A stretch of 64,000 nucleotides of DNA, taken from assembly GCA_963714425.1 (NCBI GenBank), contig CAVQOI010000014.1:248001-312000 (forward strand), written 5' to 3'. The translations under genes and the position numbers were made by a program. Positions 43,534 to 52,687 of the stretch are shown piece by piece. Numbering within the stretch: position 1 is the stretch's first letter; every line of letters starts with the position of its first letter. The stretch comes from DATCYX01 sp963714425 (GTDB taxonomy: Bacteria > Chloroflexota > Anaerolineae > Anaerolineales > UBA4823). Below the pieces are notes generated by a model. The model was not told the origin of the DNA. It saw only the letters and a program-made list of their open reading frames with translations, and searched no databases.

Positions 43534-44769
43534 TTGAAGCTTACACGAATCAACCCTGCACCGGCGGAAGTCACCCCGGTCCAACGTAAAAATTTTATCA
43601 ATGTCCAGATCGATGCAATTGGCATCGGCATGGCCAATGCCGCTTCGCAATTCTTGCCGGTATTTCTCACGCGTTTAGGTGCCAGCAGCATCGAAGTCGG
43701 ACTGCTGACTTCGATGCCAGCGATGACTGGTCTCATCCTCGCGCTTCCGCTGGGAAGGTTTCTCCAATCTCGTCGCCAAATTGTTCCCTGGTTCAGCGCT
43801 GCACGCTTAGCGGTCGTATCATGTTATGCACTTACGGGTCTGCTATCCTTTCTGGTCCCAGATCAAGCTCAGGTAAGGATGATTTTACTCATTTGGGCAG
43901 CCGCAACCGTGCCACAGACTATGGTTGCGGTGGGCTTCTCGGTAGTTATGAGTGCTGTAGCTGGACCCAAACTGCGCTACGAGCTGATGAGCCGGCGCTG
44001 GTCCGTTTTGGGGGTGACGACGGCGATAACCGTAGCAGCAGTCGGTCAGCTTCTAGATCGAGTCATATTTCCAGCCAACTACCAGATTGCATTTCTAGGG
44101 CTATCGCTTGGGGGATTGGTTAGCTTTTACTTCTCTAGCCACATTCTGCTTCCGGATGCTCAAGTTCATCAAATTCAGACGAATGGAAATTTCCGCAAAC
44201 GAATAAAGGACTTCGTGCTACTCATCAGAGCCCAAAAAGAATTCTTGCGATTTTCCCTAAAGAGGCTTGTGTTCCAGTTTGGGATCACACTTTCGTTGCC
44301 ATTATTGCCCCTGTACTATGTTCGGGAGATCGGTGCTAGCGATGCCTGGATAGGAATCATCAATACAGCCCAGGCGTCTATTCTCTTGATAGGATATTTT
44401 TTGTGGACGCGCGAATCAAGGATAAGGGGATCCCGATTTGTATTGGGATGGACGACATTCGGGTTAATGCTTTATCCTGCGTTGGTAGCCTCTACCCATC
44501 GAGTTGAGTTAATCGTTATTTATGCGGGTTTAGCTGGCATCTTCCAGGCAGGACTTGACCTGGTATTTTTTGATGAGCTCATGCGAACCGTCCCAGCGGA
44601 ATATAGTGCTACCTTCGTCTCAATTGCTCAGAGCATGACCTATCTGGCATCAATCTTCGCTCCCCTCTTAGGAACGCTGATTGCGGACCAATTCGGACTA
44701 GGTATCGGATTACTCGCCAGCGCATTTATACGCATGATAGGATTTCTCCTTTTTATCAGGAGTGCATAA
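43534..44769 (+). CDS. Major facilitator superfamily transporter
   Basis: A 411-aa protein with about 12 predicted helices. LPLGRFLQSRRQ (about 71-82) is the loop between helices 2 and 3, a variant of the MFS motif A region. Family and substrate are not defined. The frame opens with TTG 43534 (MKLTRINPAP), 3 bp after the previous stop; GGGAGG lies about 14 nt upstream, and no ATG occurs before residue 33 (inside the first helix), so the TTG is preferred. It is coupled to the unknown 188-aa protein. Confidence 0.82.
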   Translation: MKLTRINPAPAEVTPVQRKNFINVQIDAIGIGMANAASQFLPVFLTRLGASSIEVGLLTSMPAMTGLILALPLGRFLQSRRQIVPWFSAARLAVVSCYALTGLLSFLVPDQAQVRMILLIWAAATVPQTMVAVGFSVVMSAVAGPKLRYELMSRRWSVLGVTTAITVAAVGQLLDRVIFPANYQIAFLGLSLGGLVSFYFSSHILLPDAQVHQIQTNGNFRKRIKDFVLLIRAQKEFLRFSLKRLVFQFGITLSLPLLPLYYVREIGASDAWIGIINTAQASILLIGYFLWTRESRIRGSRFVLGWTTFGLMLYPALVASTHRVELIVIYAGLAGIFQAGLDLVFFDELMRTVPAEYSATFVSIAQSMTYLASIFAPLLGTLIADQFGLGIGLLASAFIRMIGFLLFIRSA

Positions 44770-44864
44770 CAATCAATATTGGATGATCAAGATGGAACCC
44801 CTCCGCCGGATGTCGGAAACATATGAATTACATTAATAATCTTTTACACAATGTAGGCAATATA

Positions 44865-44892
44865 TTGACATTTTGGAATTGACCGGTAAAAT
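44865..44892 (+). promoter_or_regulatory. Promoter of the site-2 protease operon
   Basis: TTGACA at 44865-44870, a 16-bp spacer and TAAAAT at 44887-44892. The predicted start near 44900 leaves a 30-nt leader carrying GGAG before ATG 44932. Confidence 0.75.
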
Positions 44893-44931
44893 TACTTAAA
44901 CAATAAATTTCTTATCGTCTTGGAGACATTC

Positions 44932-46047
44932 ATGGAAGCTAGTATAAAGCTCGGTAAAATCTGGGGGATACCAATTGGATTGCACACTAGTTGGTTTCTG
45001 GTCTTTGGGTTATTAACCTGGTCTTTAGCCAGTGGTTACTTCCCACAGGAATACCCTAGTTTGCCCGGCATTGCCCACGTCCTCATAGCTTTAGTGACAA
45101 GTGGACTCTTCTTTGCCTCTGTTTTAGCACACGAGCTAGGACATTCATTAATCGCGTTGCGCAACCAAATTCCAGTCAAAGGCATCACCCTATTTATTTT
45201 CGGGGGAGTGGCTCAAATCGGAAAAGAGCCAAAAACACCCGGAGAAGAATTGCGCATAGCCATTGCTGGACCGCTTGTCAGCCTTGCGCTTGCTGGGCTA
45301 TTTGGAGTTTTCTATCTCTTAGATCGCCAGATTCCCGTCCTGGCTGCACCAAGTCAATATTTGCTTAGGATTAATTTCGTTTTGGCTGCATTTAATTTGA
45401 TCCCCGGATTCCCGTTAGATGGAGGCCGTGTATTGCGGGCGCTGGTTTGGCGATATTCAGGCAACTTTCAAAGAGCGACTAAGATTGCGTCTTCAACTGG
45501 TCAGATAATTGCTTTTGGTTTTATTGGCTGGGGAGTGTTCACCATCTTCAATGGACAATTCTTCAATGGCTTGTGGCTGGCGTTCATTGGCTGGTTCCTT
45601 CAGAATGCGGCAGCGAGCACGTATGCTCAAGCTACCGTTCAGAATGCGCTCAGCGGGGTGCGTGTTTCGCAGGTCATGGAACGCGATTGCCTTCGTGTCC
45701 CAAGCTTGCTAACGATTAACCAGCTCGTTGAGGAACACGTGCTTTCGGGAGGTCAGCGATGCTTCTTTGTAGCGGATAATGGCGATTTGAAAGGGATGAT
45801 CACCCTGCGTGATATCGCACAAATTCCTAAACCGAAGTGGCGATTAACAACAACAGGCCAAGCGATGATCCCGCTCAGCCGGCTCGTGAAGGTTTCTCCG
45901 GATGCACAACTAATATCAGCCATGCATACGATGGATACTGCCAATATTAACCAGATGCCCGTGTTGACGGACGATGTTCTTCTCGGTGTAATCTCACGTG
46001 AGCAAATCGTCCACTATCTTCGTACGCGCTCAGAACTGGGAATATAA
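44932..46047 (+). CDS. Site-2 protease family (M50) membrane metalloprotease with CBS domains
   Basis: About 371 aa. The zinc motif HELGH is at 67-71 (H67, E68, H71) in a membrane helix, and the third ligand lies in NLIPGFPLDGGR (D163), so the active site is complete. About six helices occupy 1-215. Two C-terminal CBS domains (about 240-371) probably sense adenine nucleotides. Such SpoIVFB-like proteases cleave membrane-bound regulators. Start at ATG 44932, with GGAG 6-7 nt upstream; the TTG 12 bases earlier is rejected. The antiporter follows 3 bp later. The substrate is unknown; no obvious membrane anti-sigma protein adjoins it. Confidence 0.92.
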   Translation: MEASIKLGKIWGIPIGLHTSWFLVFGLLTWSLASGYFPQEYPSLPGIAHVLIALVTSGLFFASVLAHELGHSLIALRNQIPVKGITLFIFGGVAQIGKEPKTPGEELRIAIAGPLVSLALAGLFGVFYLLDRQIPVLAAPSQYLLRINFVLAAFNLIPGFPLDGGRVLRALVWRYSGNFQRATKIASSTGQIIAFGFIGWGVFTIFNGQFFNGLWLAFIGWFLQNAAASTYAQATVQNALSGVRVSQVMERDCLRVPSLLTINQLVEEHVLSGGQRCFFVADNGDLKGMITLRDIAQIPKPKWRLTTTGQAMIPLSRLVKVSPDAQLISAMHTMDTANINQMPVLTDDVLLGVISREQIVHYLRTRSELGI

Positions 46048-46050
46048 CTC

Positions 46051-47268
46051 GTGATAGCTGCCACACCCTTCCTCCAACTTATCCTCGCGCTGACTTTGAT
46101 CATACTCGCGGCAAAACTGGGCGGTTATATCAGTTTTTCGATTGGCCAACCATCCGTCCTGGGCGAACTGATTGTTGGCCTAATCCTTGGGCCATCACTG
46201 ATCGATCTTGTCCACCTGCCATACTTTGCTGGAGGTCACCTCGGTGAAACGGTTGCCGAGCTCGCGGAGATTGGAGTGCTCTTGCTCATGTTTATTGCTG
46301 GTCTAGGCTTGCACGTAGATGAACTAGCAAAAACTGGCCGAGTAGCAGTCTTTTCGGGAGTTCTGGGAGTGTTCGTTCCACTTGTGCTTGGTGTCGGACT
46401 AGGATTTGCGTTTTCTTTAGATCGCAGTTCGTCTATTCTTACAGGTCTGGTACTTTCAGCCACCAGTGTTAGCATTTCAGCACAAACACTGATGGAGTTA
46501 AAAGTGCTCCGCAGCCGGGTGGGGGTGGGGTTAATGGGCGCGGCAGTTTTCGATGACATATTGGTAATTCTGGGTTTGTCGATATTTTTTGCTGTTGTAC
46601 ACACCGGCTCGGATGCAAGCTTGATCGGCGTACTATGGATCGCAGCACGCATGGCTTTATACCTGGTCGGTGCATGGCTATTGGGTGTCTGGCTATTCCC
46701 GAGATTAGCCAAGAGAGTGGAAAAACTGCCAATCAGCCAGGGACTTATTACTTTGGCGTTTATTGGGATGTTGTTGTACGCTTGGTCGGCAGAAGCTCTG
46801 GGTGGTATGGCAGCCATAACAGGTGCATTCCTGGCGGGGTTGCTCCTCGGGCGGACACGTTTCAAAGACCGGATAGATGCGGGAATCTCCACCCTGGCAT
46901 ACAGTGTGTTTGTGCCAATATTTTTCGTTAATGTGGGATTGTCTGCTAATGCCCGCGAGTTATCCGCTGACACTCTGTGGTTTTTCGTATCGATGACCGC
47001 AATCGCGATTCTTGGTAAGCTGGCTGGGGCAGGTTTAGGAGCTTATTGGGCTGGCTTTTCCAGACGAGAAGCGCTCCAGTTAGGTGCAGGGATGGTGTCA
47101 CGGGGTGAGGTTGGATTAATTGTCGCTTCTGTGGGCATTGCTGAGGGTGCATTATTCACTGAAGCATACGCGGCGATTGTCGGGATGGTGATCGTTACGA
47201 CGATTGTTACCCCACCAATTTTGAGAGTATTATTTTCAGATCAAAAAACGCAAACCAGCGTGGAATAG
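46051..47268 (+). CDS. Kef/CPA2-type cation:proton antiporter
   Basis: A 405-aa membrane protein with about 12-13 helices and the monovalent cation/proton antiporter-2 fold: QPSVLGELIVGLILGPS at the N-terminus, then the TSVSISAQTLMELK unwound-helix region and GAAVFDDILVI, where the paired Asp residues bind the ion. There is no RCK/TrkA-N domain at the C-terminus, so regulation must come from elsewhere; a PII-like gene follows 18 bp downstream. GTG start 3 bp after the protease stop. K+ or Na+ cannot be distinguished by sequence alone. Confidence 0.9.
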   Translation: MIAATPFLQLILALTLIILAAKLGGYISFSIGQPSVLGELIVGLILGPSLIDLVHLPYFAGGHLGETVAELAEIGVLLLMFIAGLGLHVDELAKTGRVAVFSGVLGVFVPLVLGVGLGFAFSLDRSSSILTGLVLSATSVSISAQTLMELKVLRSRVGVGLMGAAVFDDILVILGLSIFFAVVHTGSDASLIGVLWIAARMALYLVGAWLLGVWLFPRLAKRVEKLPISQGLITLAFIGMLLYAWSAEALGGMAAITGAFLAGLLLGRTRFKDRIDAGISTLAYSVFVPIFFVNVGLSANARELSADTLWFFVSMTAIAILGKLAGAGLGAYWAGFSRREALQLGAGMVSRGEVGLIVASVGIAEGALFTEAYAAIVGMVIVTTIVTPPILRVLFSDQKTQTSVE

Positions 47269-47286
47269 GTTCCAAGGAAGGATCAT

Positions 47287-47646
47287 ATGGCGTTCATGGT
47301 GATTTTAATTGTCGATGACCCGGATGATTGTCCCGGCATTCTCGAAGCTTGGGAAGCGGTAGGTGTTGGGGGTGTAACGATTTTAGACAGCAGCGGTCTC
47401 GGGCGTGTCAGAAGGGCGGGTATGCTAGATAATATTCCCCTTATGCCCAGCCTGAGTGATTTGTTCGCAAGTCGCGAAACACAGCATCGCACATTACTCT
47501 CTGTTGTCGATGATCAGGAGACAGTAAACAAAATGGTGGCAGCCGCCAAGGGAATCATCGGAAATCTTGATGAACACCATACCGGATTCCTCATTGTCGT
47601 TCCCGTTCTAGAAGTATACGGATTAGGCAGACAGAGACAAAATTAG
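47287..47646 (+). CDS. PII-like signalling protein
   Basis: A 119-aa protein with the ferredoxin-like alternation of PII/CutA proteins: MVILIVDDPDDCPGILEAW, then VGVGGVTILDSSGLGR (like the beta2 strand before the T-loop), a variable loop around 40-60, HRTLLSVVDDQETVNKMV, and FLIVVPVLEVYGL. The T-loop Tyr and the standard PII signature are not conserved, so this is a PII-like subgroup. PII-like proteins commonly bind nucleotides and control a membrane transporter encoded beside them. Its position after the antiporter suggests that the antiporter is the target; this is inference. Confidence 0.75.
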   Translation: MAFMVILIVDDPDDCPGILEAWEAVGVGGVTILDSSGLGRVRRAGMLDNIPLMPSLSDLFASRETQHRTLLSVVDDQETVNKMVAAAKGIIGNLDEHHTGFLIVVPVLEVYGLGRQRQN

Positions 47647-47672
47647 AAAACTATTTTCCAGGTACGGAGCTC

Positions 47673-48500
47673 TTATCGAATCAGATCGACGATAAATATA
47701 CTGATGCTAAGGACGGCACAATACAGAGCGAAAATTACCAATGAATGCCGGGAGAGATAGCCTAGCAGCCATCGAATAGAAATAAATCCAGTAATCGCAG
47801 AGGCGATAAAGCCTGGGAGGAATAGGGGGAGTAGATCTCCGAGCTCGGGCAGGGAAAGAAGGTCGACCAAAGCGAATACCCCAGCTGCCAGCATGATGGG
47901 GATTGCGATTAAGAATGAAAAACGGGCGGCAGCTGGTCGAGTCAGCCCACGTACCATCCCCCCAGTGATCGTTGCTCCAGAGCGCGAAATACCCGGAAAA
48001 ATTGCAGCCGCCTGGAAAAAACCGATCCACAGGGCATCAACCAGGGATAACTCACGCACACGAATCGGATCCCTTTGTCGTCCGATATATTCTGCCAGTA
48101 ATAAAATCACTGCAGTAACCAGCAGGAAACCTGCTGTTATCGAGGGACTATTGAATGCACTCTCCACAACGTCTTTCAGCAGAAAGCCAATAATCCCAGC
48201 TGGAATGGTAGCGATCAGGATTGCCCAACCCAAGCGCGCCTGGGGGTTATCTAAGGGCTTTCCTTGAAAAATACCAGTAAGGAATGCGGTCGTGATGGAT
48301 ATAATATCCGTCCAAAAGTATGTAATCACTGCCAGGATAGTTGCAAGTTGAACAAGAACATCGAAAACGAAAGCTGGTCCTTCTGGGATATCCCATCCTA
48401 ATAAGTGCGGAACGAGCACTAAATGAGCAGAGCTGGAGATTGGGAGAAATTCTGTCAGTCCTTGGATAATCCCCAATAGAATCGATTGGAAGAGCGTCAT
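47673..48500 (-). CDS. uppP: Undecaprenyl-diphosphatase (BacA type)
   Basis: Recycles the cell-wall lipid carrier by removing phosphate from undecaprenyl diphosphate; confers bacitracin resistance when abundant (family knowledge). A 275-aa membrane protein with both signature motifs: GLTEFLPISSSAHL (about 15-28) and PGISRSGATI (about 168-177). About eight helices. It lies 64 bp after tgt on the same strand and is convergent with the PII-like gene. Confidence 0.96.
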   Translation of the reverse strand: MTLFQSILLGIIQGLTEFLPISSSAHLVLVPHLLGWDIPEGPAFVFDVLVQLATILAVITYFWTDIISITTAFLTGIFQGKPLDNPQARLGWAILIATIPAGIIGFLLKDVVESAFNSPSITAGFLLVTAVILLLAEYIGRQRDPIRVRELSLVDALWIGFFQAAAIFPGISRSGATITGGMVRGLTRPAAARFSFLIAIPIMLAAGVFALVDLLSLPELGDLLPLFLPGFIASAITGFISIRWLLGYLSRHSLVIFALYCAVLSISIFIVDLIR

Positions 48501-48564
48501 ATAAAGTCTTTCCCCAATTATTTATCGTGCCCTTATCTGATCTTTCAAGGGTTGGGCAATTGGC

Positions 48565-49641
48565 TTATCCTTCGAGCCGATTTTCTAAAATGGCCTGGCG
48601 AAGATCTCTTGTCAGCTGGATCAAAATATGCAGGTTATGGATGGATAATAGCGTTGCAGAGAGCATTTCTTTGGCAAGGATGAGATGCCGCAGATAGGCG
48701 CGTGAGAAATTTTGACAGGTGTAGCAATTACAATTCGCATCAATTGGTTGAGAATCACGGGCAAACCCAGCATTGACGAGATTTAGCCTACCCTCATGTG
48801 TGAGGACAGCATTATGTCGTGCGAGGCGTGTCGGTAAAACACAGTCGAATATATCTACTCCATGGTTGATCCCGTAGGTTAAGTCCTCGATAGTGCCAAC
48901 ACCCATTAGGTAACGAGGTTTTTCCTCCGGCAATCGTGGGAGGACAATATCTAACATTGCGTGCATATCCTCTTTTTTCTCGCCGACCGACAAACCTCCG
49001 ATTGCAATCCCTGGAAAATCCAGCGATGCAATAAATTGGGCAGATTGGGCGCGCAAATCCGGAAAAGCTCCGCCCTGTACGATTCCAAAAAGTGCTTGAT
49101 CGCGACGCTTGCTTGATTTTAGACAGCGTTCGGCCCAGGCGTGCGTGCGCATCATGGCTTTCTCGCTGTAAGCGCGGTCGTATGGCGCGGCGCACTCATC
49201 AAATGCCATGATGATATCCGCTCCAAGATTCTCCTGAATGGAGATCGCTTTCTCCGGCGTTAATCGGTGGCTGGAGCCATCGATATGGCTCCTAAAAGTT
49301 ACACCATCATCATCTACTTCTCGTTTTTCGTTTAACGAAAAGACTTGAAACCCGCCCGAATCGGTCAAGATCGGACCAGGCCATCTCATGAACTGATGGA
49401 GGCCGCCTAGCTCGGCGACCAGTTCGTCCCCCGGTCGCAAGTACAGATGGTAAGTATTGGAAAGGATCAGGCTGGCACCCAATTCGTGCAGTTGTGCTGG
49501 GGTAACTGCTTTAACTGTTGCCTGAGTGCCCACTGGGGCAAAGACAGGTGTCTCGATGACTCCATGGGGTGTATGGATGACGCCGGCTCGGGCATGGCCT
49601 TGCCTGCCAACGACCTGAAAGGAAAACTGTGCGCCGGTCAC
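48565..49641 (-). CDS. tgt: tRNA-guanine transglycosylase (queuosine)
   Basis: Swaps guanine-34 of GUN-anticodon tRNAs for preQ1 on the path to queuosine. The 358-aa protein keeps the catalytic Asp94 (LTDSGGFQVFSL) and Asp266 (DIFDCVLPTR), and the zinc ligands C304, C306, C309 and H335. GTG start at 49641 with no ribosome site. The -10 box of its promoter ends only 8 nt before it, so the message may be leaderless. No other queuosine gene (queA, queC-F) is in the window. Confidence 0.96.
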   Translation of the reverse strand: MTGAQFSFQVVGRQGHARAGVIHTPHGVIETPVFAPVGTQATVKAVTPAQLHELGASLILSNTYHLYLRPGDELVAELGGLHQFMRWPGPILTDSGGFQVFSLNEKREVDDDGVTFRSHIDGSSHRLTPEKAISIQENLGADIIMAFDECAAPYDRAYSEKAMMRTHAWAERCLKSSKRRDQALFGIVQGGAFPDLRAQSAQFIASLDFPGIAIGGLSVGEKKEDMHAMLDIVLPRLPEEKPRYLMGVGTIEDLTYGINHGVDIFDCVLPTRLARHNAVLTHEGRLNLVNAGFARDSQPIDANCNCYTCQNFSRAYLRHLILAKEMLSATLLSIHNLHILIQLTRDLRQAILENRLEG

Positions 49642-49649
49642 AATTTGTG

Positions 49650-49678
49650 ATTATAACCGCATTATCCCAATTTGTCTG
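49650..49678 (-). promoter_or_regulatory. tgt promoter, apparently leaderless
   Basis: On the minus strand CAGACA (49673-49678), 17-bp spacer, TATAAT (49650-49655). The predicted transcription start falls within a few bases of the GTG start codon at 49641. Confidence 0.65.
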
Positions 49679-49683
49679 ACATA

Positions 49684-49706
49684 TTCAAGTCTTGAAATGA
49701 TATAAT
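49684..49706 (+). promoter_or_regulatory. Extended -10 promoter with an adjacent palindrome
   Basis: TGATATAAT (49698-49706) is an extended -10 element for the aminotransferase gene; no good -35 is seen. The palindrome TTCAAG-T-CTTGAA (49684-49696) directly abuts it and could bind a regulator. Confidence 0.5.
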
Positions 49707-49753
49707 TCCCTGGTTATTCGGAAGCAATTCATTCACATTCAGGAGACAGAGCC

Positions 49754-51091
49754 ATGCAAATGATGAACCTGCCGGGTCCCAAGGCACAATCGATCCTAGA
49801 GCGAGACCACGCCGTGATCTCACCCTCTTATCCACGCGGATATCCATTTGTAATGGACCATGGGAGAGGGACCGAAGTATGGGATGTAGACGGCAATCGT
49901 TTTTTGGATTTTGCCGCCGGGATAGCAGTTGTATCTACCGGCCATAGCCACCCAAAAGTGGTCGAGGCAATTAAAGCCCAAGCAGAGAAGTTCATCCACA
50001 TCTCGTCAGACTTTTACCATCCCATTTGGGTTGAGCTTGCGGAAAAATTAGATGAAATTGCACCCTTCAAGGAAAACGCGATTTCTTTTATGACCAACTC
50101 TGGGACAGAAAGTGTGGAAGCTGCAATTAAGCTTGCCCGTCACTACACAGGTAGAACGCAGTTCATTGGCTTCTTAGGAGCATTTCATGGACGTACTATG
50201 GGCTCTGTTTCATTTACAGCCAGTAAATCCGGTTATCATCGCGGTTTTTACCCGCTGATGAACGGAGTGGTTCATGTCCCATTCCCAGATCCGTATCGTC
50301 CAGTGATTCAATCCAAGCCTGGAGAGGACTACGGGGAAACCATCGTCCGTTTTATTGAAGAAGAAATCTTTGGTCACTTAATCCCCCCAATCGACGTTGC
50401 AGGTGTACTGCTAGAGCCGATCCAGGGAGAGGGTGGGTATGTATTGCCAACACCGGGGTTCTTTCCCGCCTTGAGAAAACTCTGCGATCAACACAATATG
50501 CTTCTAATTGTCGATGAGGTGCAATCTGGCATTGGTCGAACTGGGAAATGGTGGGCCATTGAGCACTATGGAGTCGAGCCTGACATCGTTTGCACTGCCA
50601 AGGGGATCGCTTCTGGCATGCCATTAGGTGCGATGATCGCTCGTGATTCGATCATGACCTGGCCAAAGGGCTCGCATGGGAATACCTACGGTGGCAATCC
50701 ACTTGCTTGCGCGGCTGCATTGGCGACGATCGAGCTGATCGAAGATGGCTATCTCGAGAATGCCCGGGTGATAGGCGAATATACGCAGGATATCTTGCAT
50801 GAAATCCTTGTGCGCCACCCAAGCATTGGCGATGTACGTGGAGAAGGATTGATGATCGGGGTGGAGTTTGTGCAAGACCGGGAGACGAAAGAACCTGCTG
50901 AGAAATTGCGCGACCGCATCGTTAACCATGCTTTCAATACAGGGTTGCTCACCCTAGGATGCGGGAAGAGTGTGATCCGCATCTCGCCACCCTTGAGTGT
51001 CAACCGGAGCGAGGTTGATGAAGCTATGCAAATATTCGAAGCTGCCATAACGTCCGCCGAAAAGGAGCCGGAGTTAATGCATGCTGCCTGA
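49754..51091 (+). CDS. Class III aminotransferase (acetylornithine/4-aminobutyrate type)
   Basis: PLP enzyme of 445 aa transferring an omega-amino group. PLP Lys283 lies in TAKGIASGMPLGA, Asp254 in LLIVDEVQSGIGRTG, and NSGTESVEAA (115-124) binds the PLP phosphate. The sequence reads most like the archaeal/Chloroflexota acetyl-ornithine or GABA aminotransferases; the substrate is not decidable here. AGGAG lies 9 nt before ATG 49754. It overlaps the following kinase gene by 11 bp (51081-51091). Confidence 0.93.
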   Translation: MQMMNLPGPKAQSILERDHAVISPSYPRGYPFVMDHGRGTEVWDVDGNRFLDFAAGIAVVSTGHSHPKVVEAIKAQAEKFIHISSDFYHPIWVELAEKLDEIAPFKENAISFMTNSGTESVEAAIKLARHYTGRTQFIGFLGAFHGRTMGSVSFTASKSGYHRGFYPLMNGVVHVPFPDPYRPVIQSKPGEDYGETIVRFIEEEIFGHLIPPIDVAGVLLEPIQGEGGYVLPTPGFFPALRKLCDQHNMLLIVDEVQSGIGRTGKWWAIEHYGVEPDIVCTAKGIASGMPLGAMIARDSIMTWPKGSHGNTYGGNPLACAAALATIELIEDGYLENARVIGEYTQDILHEILVRHPSIGDVRGEGLMIGVEFVQDRETKEPAEKLRDRIVNHAFNTGLLTLGCGKSVIRISPPLSVNRSEVDEAMQIFEAAITSAEKEPELMHAA

Positions 51092-52631
51092 TTTTCGTGT
51101 TCGCCAGCGTGATTATCTGCTAGAAATCACGCGCGCCCTCACCCAGGAGTTAGACCTCGAAAAATTACTGGCGCGCATTCTGGATATCTCAGCGGAGATG
51201 CTGGCAGGGCAGGCAGGATTAATCGCTTTGCGCTCGGAAAAGGGGGGATGGTCTGTAGCTTCTTCGCTTGGCATCCCTCCAACTTTTTTACGTTACTTAG
51301 ATGAACTTCTGGCAACGGTGCAATTGGCTGCGGACCCGGCACGCTATGAACTCCCAGAGATCAATCGTCAACTTCAAGATGTAACCCGGGTTGCAAGTCT
51401 GGGATTGCTTACGAGCGTGGGTCTACCCATGCTCGTGCGAACACAAGTCATTGGGGTAATTTTTATCTTCCGGAATTACTCCGGGGTATTTTCAGCCAAC
51501 GATCGAGCATTATTGGAGAGTTTCGCGGATCAAACTGCGATAGCTGTCCTAAATGCCCGTTTGTACACTCAAGTTCGTCGAGAAAAGCAGCGCATGGATG
51601 CACTTCTTGATTCCGCCGCAGATGGAATTCTCATTCTTGAGCCTGACCACACGATTGAGCGGTGCAATCCGGCTTTTGCGCGGATATTGGGGCGACCGAT
51701 TGCAGAGATTCTGGGGCACAAACATGAAGAAGTGATCCATTGGGAGCAGAAAGACGGTGTGTCGTTAGAACAGGCGGAAGCAGACGGTTGGCCGTTAACG
51801 GCGAATGCAACACTCTATGTAGAGGGTGACATGCTTCGGGAAGGCAGTTTGCCGATTCCCGTAGGCGTGACGTATGCACCCCTGGTGAGCTCTGAGGGCA
51901 ATTTGCTCAATGTAATTGCCACGGTCAGAGATATCACTCGATTTCGCGAAGCTGAGGAGCTAAAAAGCACCTTTATCTCCGTCATCAGCCATGAACTCAA
52001 AACTCCGGTCGCATTAATTAAAGGCTACGTAAGCACCCTGCGGCGTGAAGATGCTACTTGGGAAAGAAAAATCGTTGCTGATAGCCTTGAGGTGATTGAG
52101 GAAGAAGCTGACCGGTTGACCGAGTTGATAGAGAATTTGTTGGATGCGTCTCGTCTTCAGGCAGGGGGTTTGACTGTGAGCTTGACAGATGTGTCGCTTC
52201 GCAACCTTGCTGAGCGAATTGCAGAGAAATTTCGCACACAATCGAGCCAGCATTCGATTGTCGTTAACTTTCCTAATGATTTTCCGATCATTCTTGCGGA
52301 TGAGGAGCGTATCTCTCAGGTGCTCTCTAACCTACTATCAAATGCGATTAAGTATTCACCAGAAGGTGGTGAGATACGCATAGCCGGACAGGTGCGGTCT
52401 GATCAAGTGATTGTGTGTATTAATGATGAAGGGCCCGGTATTGCACCAGATGATATCCCGCATGTCTTCGATCGGTTTTACCGGTCCTCGACTGCTACGC
52501 GCACTTCCAAAGGGGCTGGGCTTGGATTGTTTTTAGCGCGAGCGGTGGTAGAAGCACATGGTGGGCGAATCTGGGTTGACCCACGTCCAGGTGCCGGAGC
52601 ACGTATGTGCTTCTCGCTACCACGAAATTGA
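51081..52631 (+). CDS. GAF-PAS sensor histidine kinase
   Basis: A soluble 516-aa kinase: GAF (about 8-162), PAS (about 168-292; SAADGILILEPDHTIERCN), HisKA with His304 in VISHELKTPVALI, and HATPase (about 400-515; LLSNAIKYSPEGGEI, NDEGPGI, KGAGLGLFLA). No transmembrane segment. The signal is unknown. No response regulator adjoins, so it may be an orphan kinase working with a distant regulator. ATG at 51081 lies inside the aminotransferase gene, implying coupled translation. Confidence 0.92.
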   Translation: MLPDFRVRQRDYLLEITRALTQELDLEKLLARILDISAEMLAGQAGLIALRSEKGGWSVASSLGIPPTFLRYLDELLATVQLAADPARYELPEINRQLQDVTRVASLGLLTSVGLPMLVRTQVIGVIFIFRNYSGVFSANDRALLESFADQTAIAVLNARLYTQVRREKQRMDALLDSAADGILILEPDHTIERCNPAFARILGRPIAEILGHKHEEVIHWEQKDGVSLEQAEADGWPLTANATLYVEGDMLREGSLPIPVGVTYAPLVSSEGNLLNVIATVRDITRFREAEELKSTFISVISHELKTPVALIKGYVSTLRREDATWERKIVADSLEVIEEEADRLTELIENLLDASRLQAGGLTVSLTDVSLRNLAERIAEKFRTQSSQHSIVVNFPNDFPIILADEERISQVLSNLLSNAIKYSPEGGEIRIAGQVRSDQVIVCINDEGPGIAPDDIPHVFDRFYRSSTATRTSKGAGLGLFLARAVVEAHGGRIWVDPRPGAGARMCFSLPRN

Positions 52632-52687
52632 CATGCCTTGAAACATTACACGATTTTTCTAAGCTAAAGAGTTAATTGGAGTGTTTT

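Noticed and set aside
46236..46973. 245-codon minus-strand ORF
   Set aside because: Antisense to the cation:proton antiporter, whose motifs are clear.
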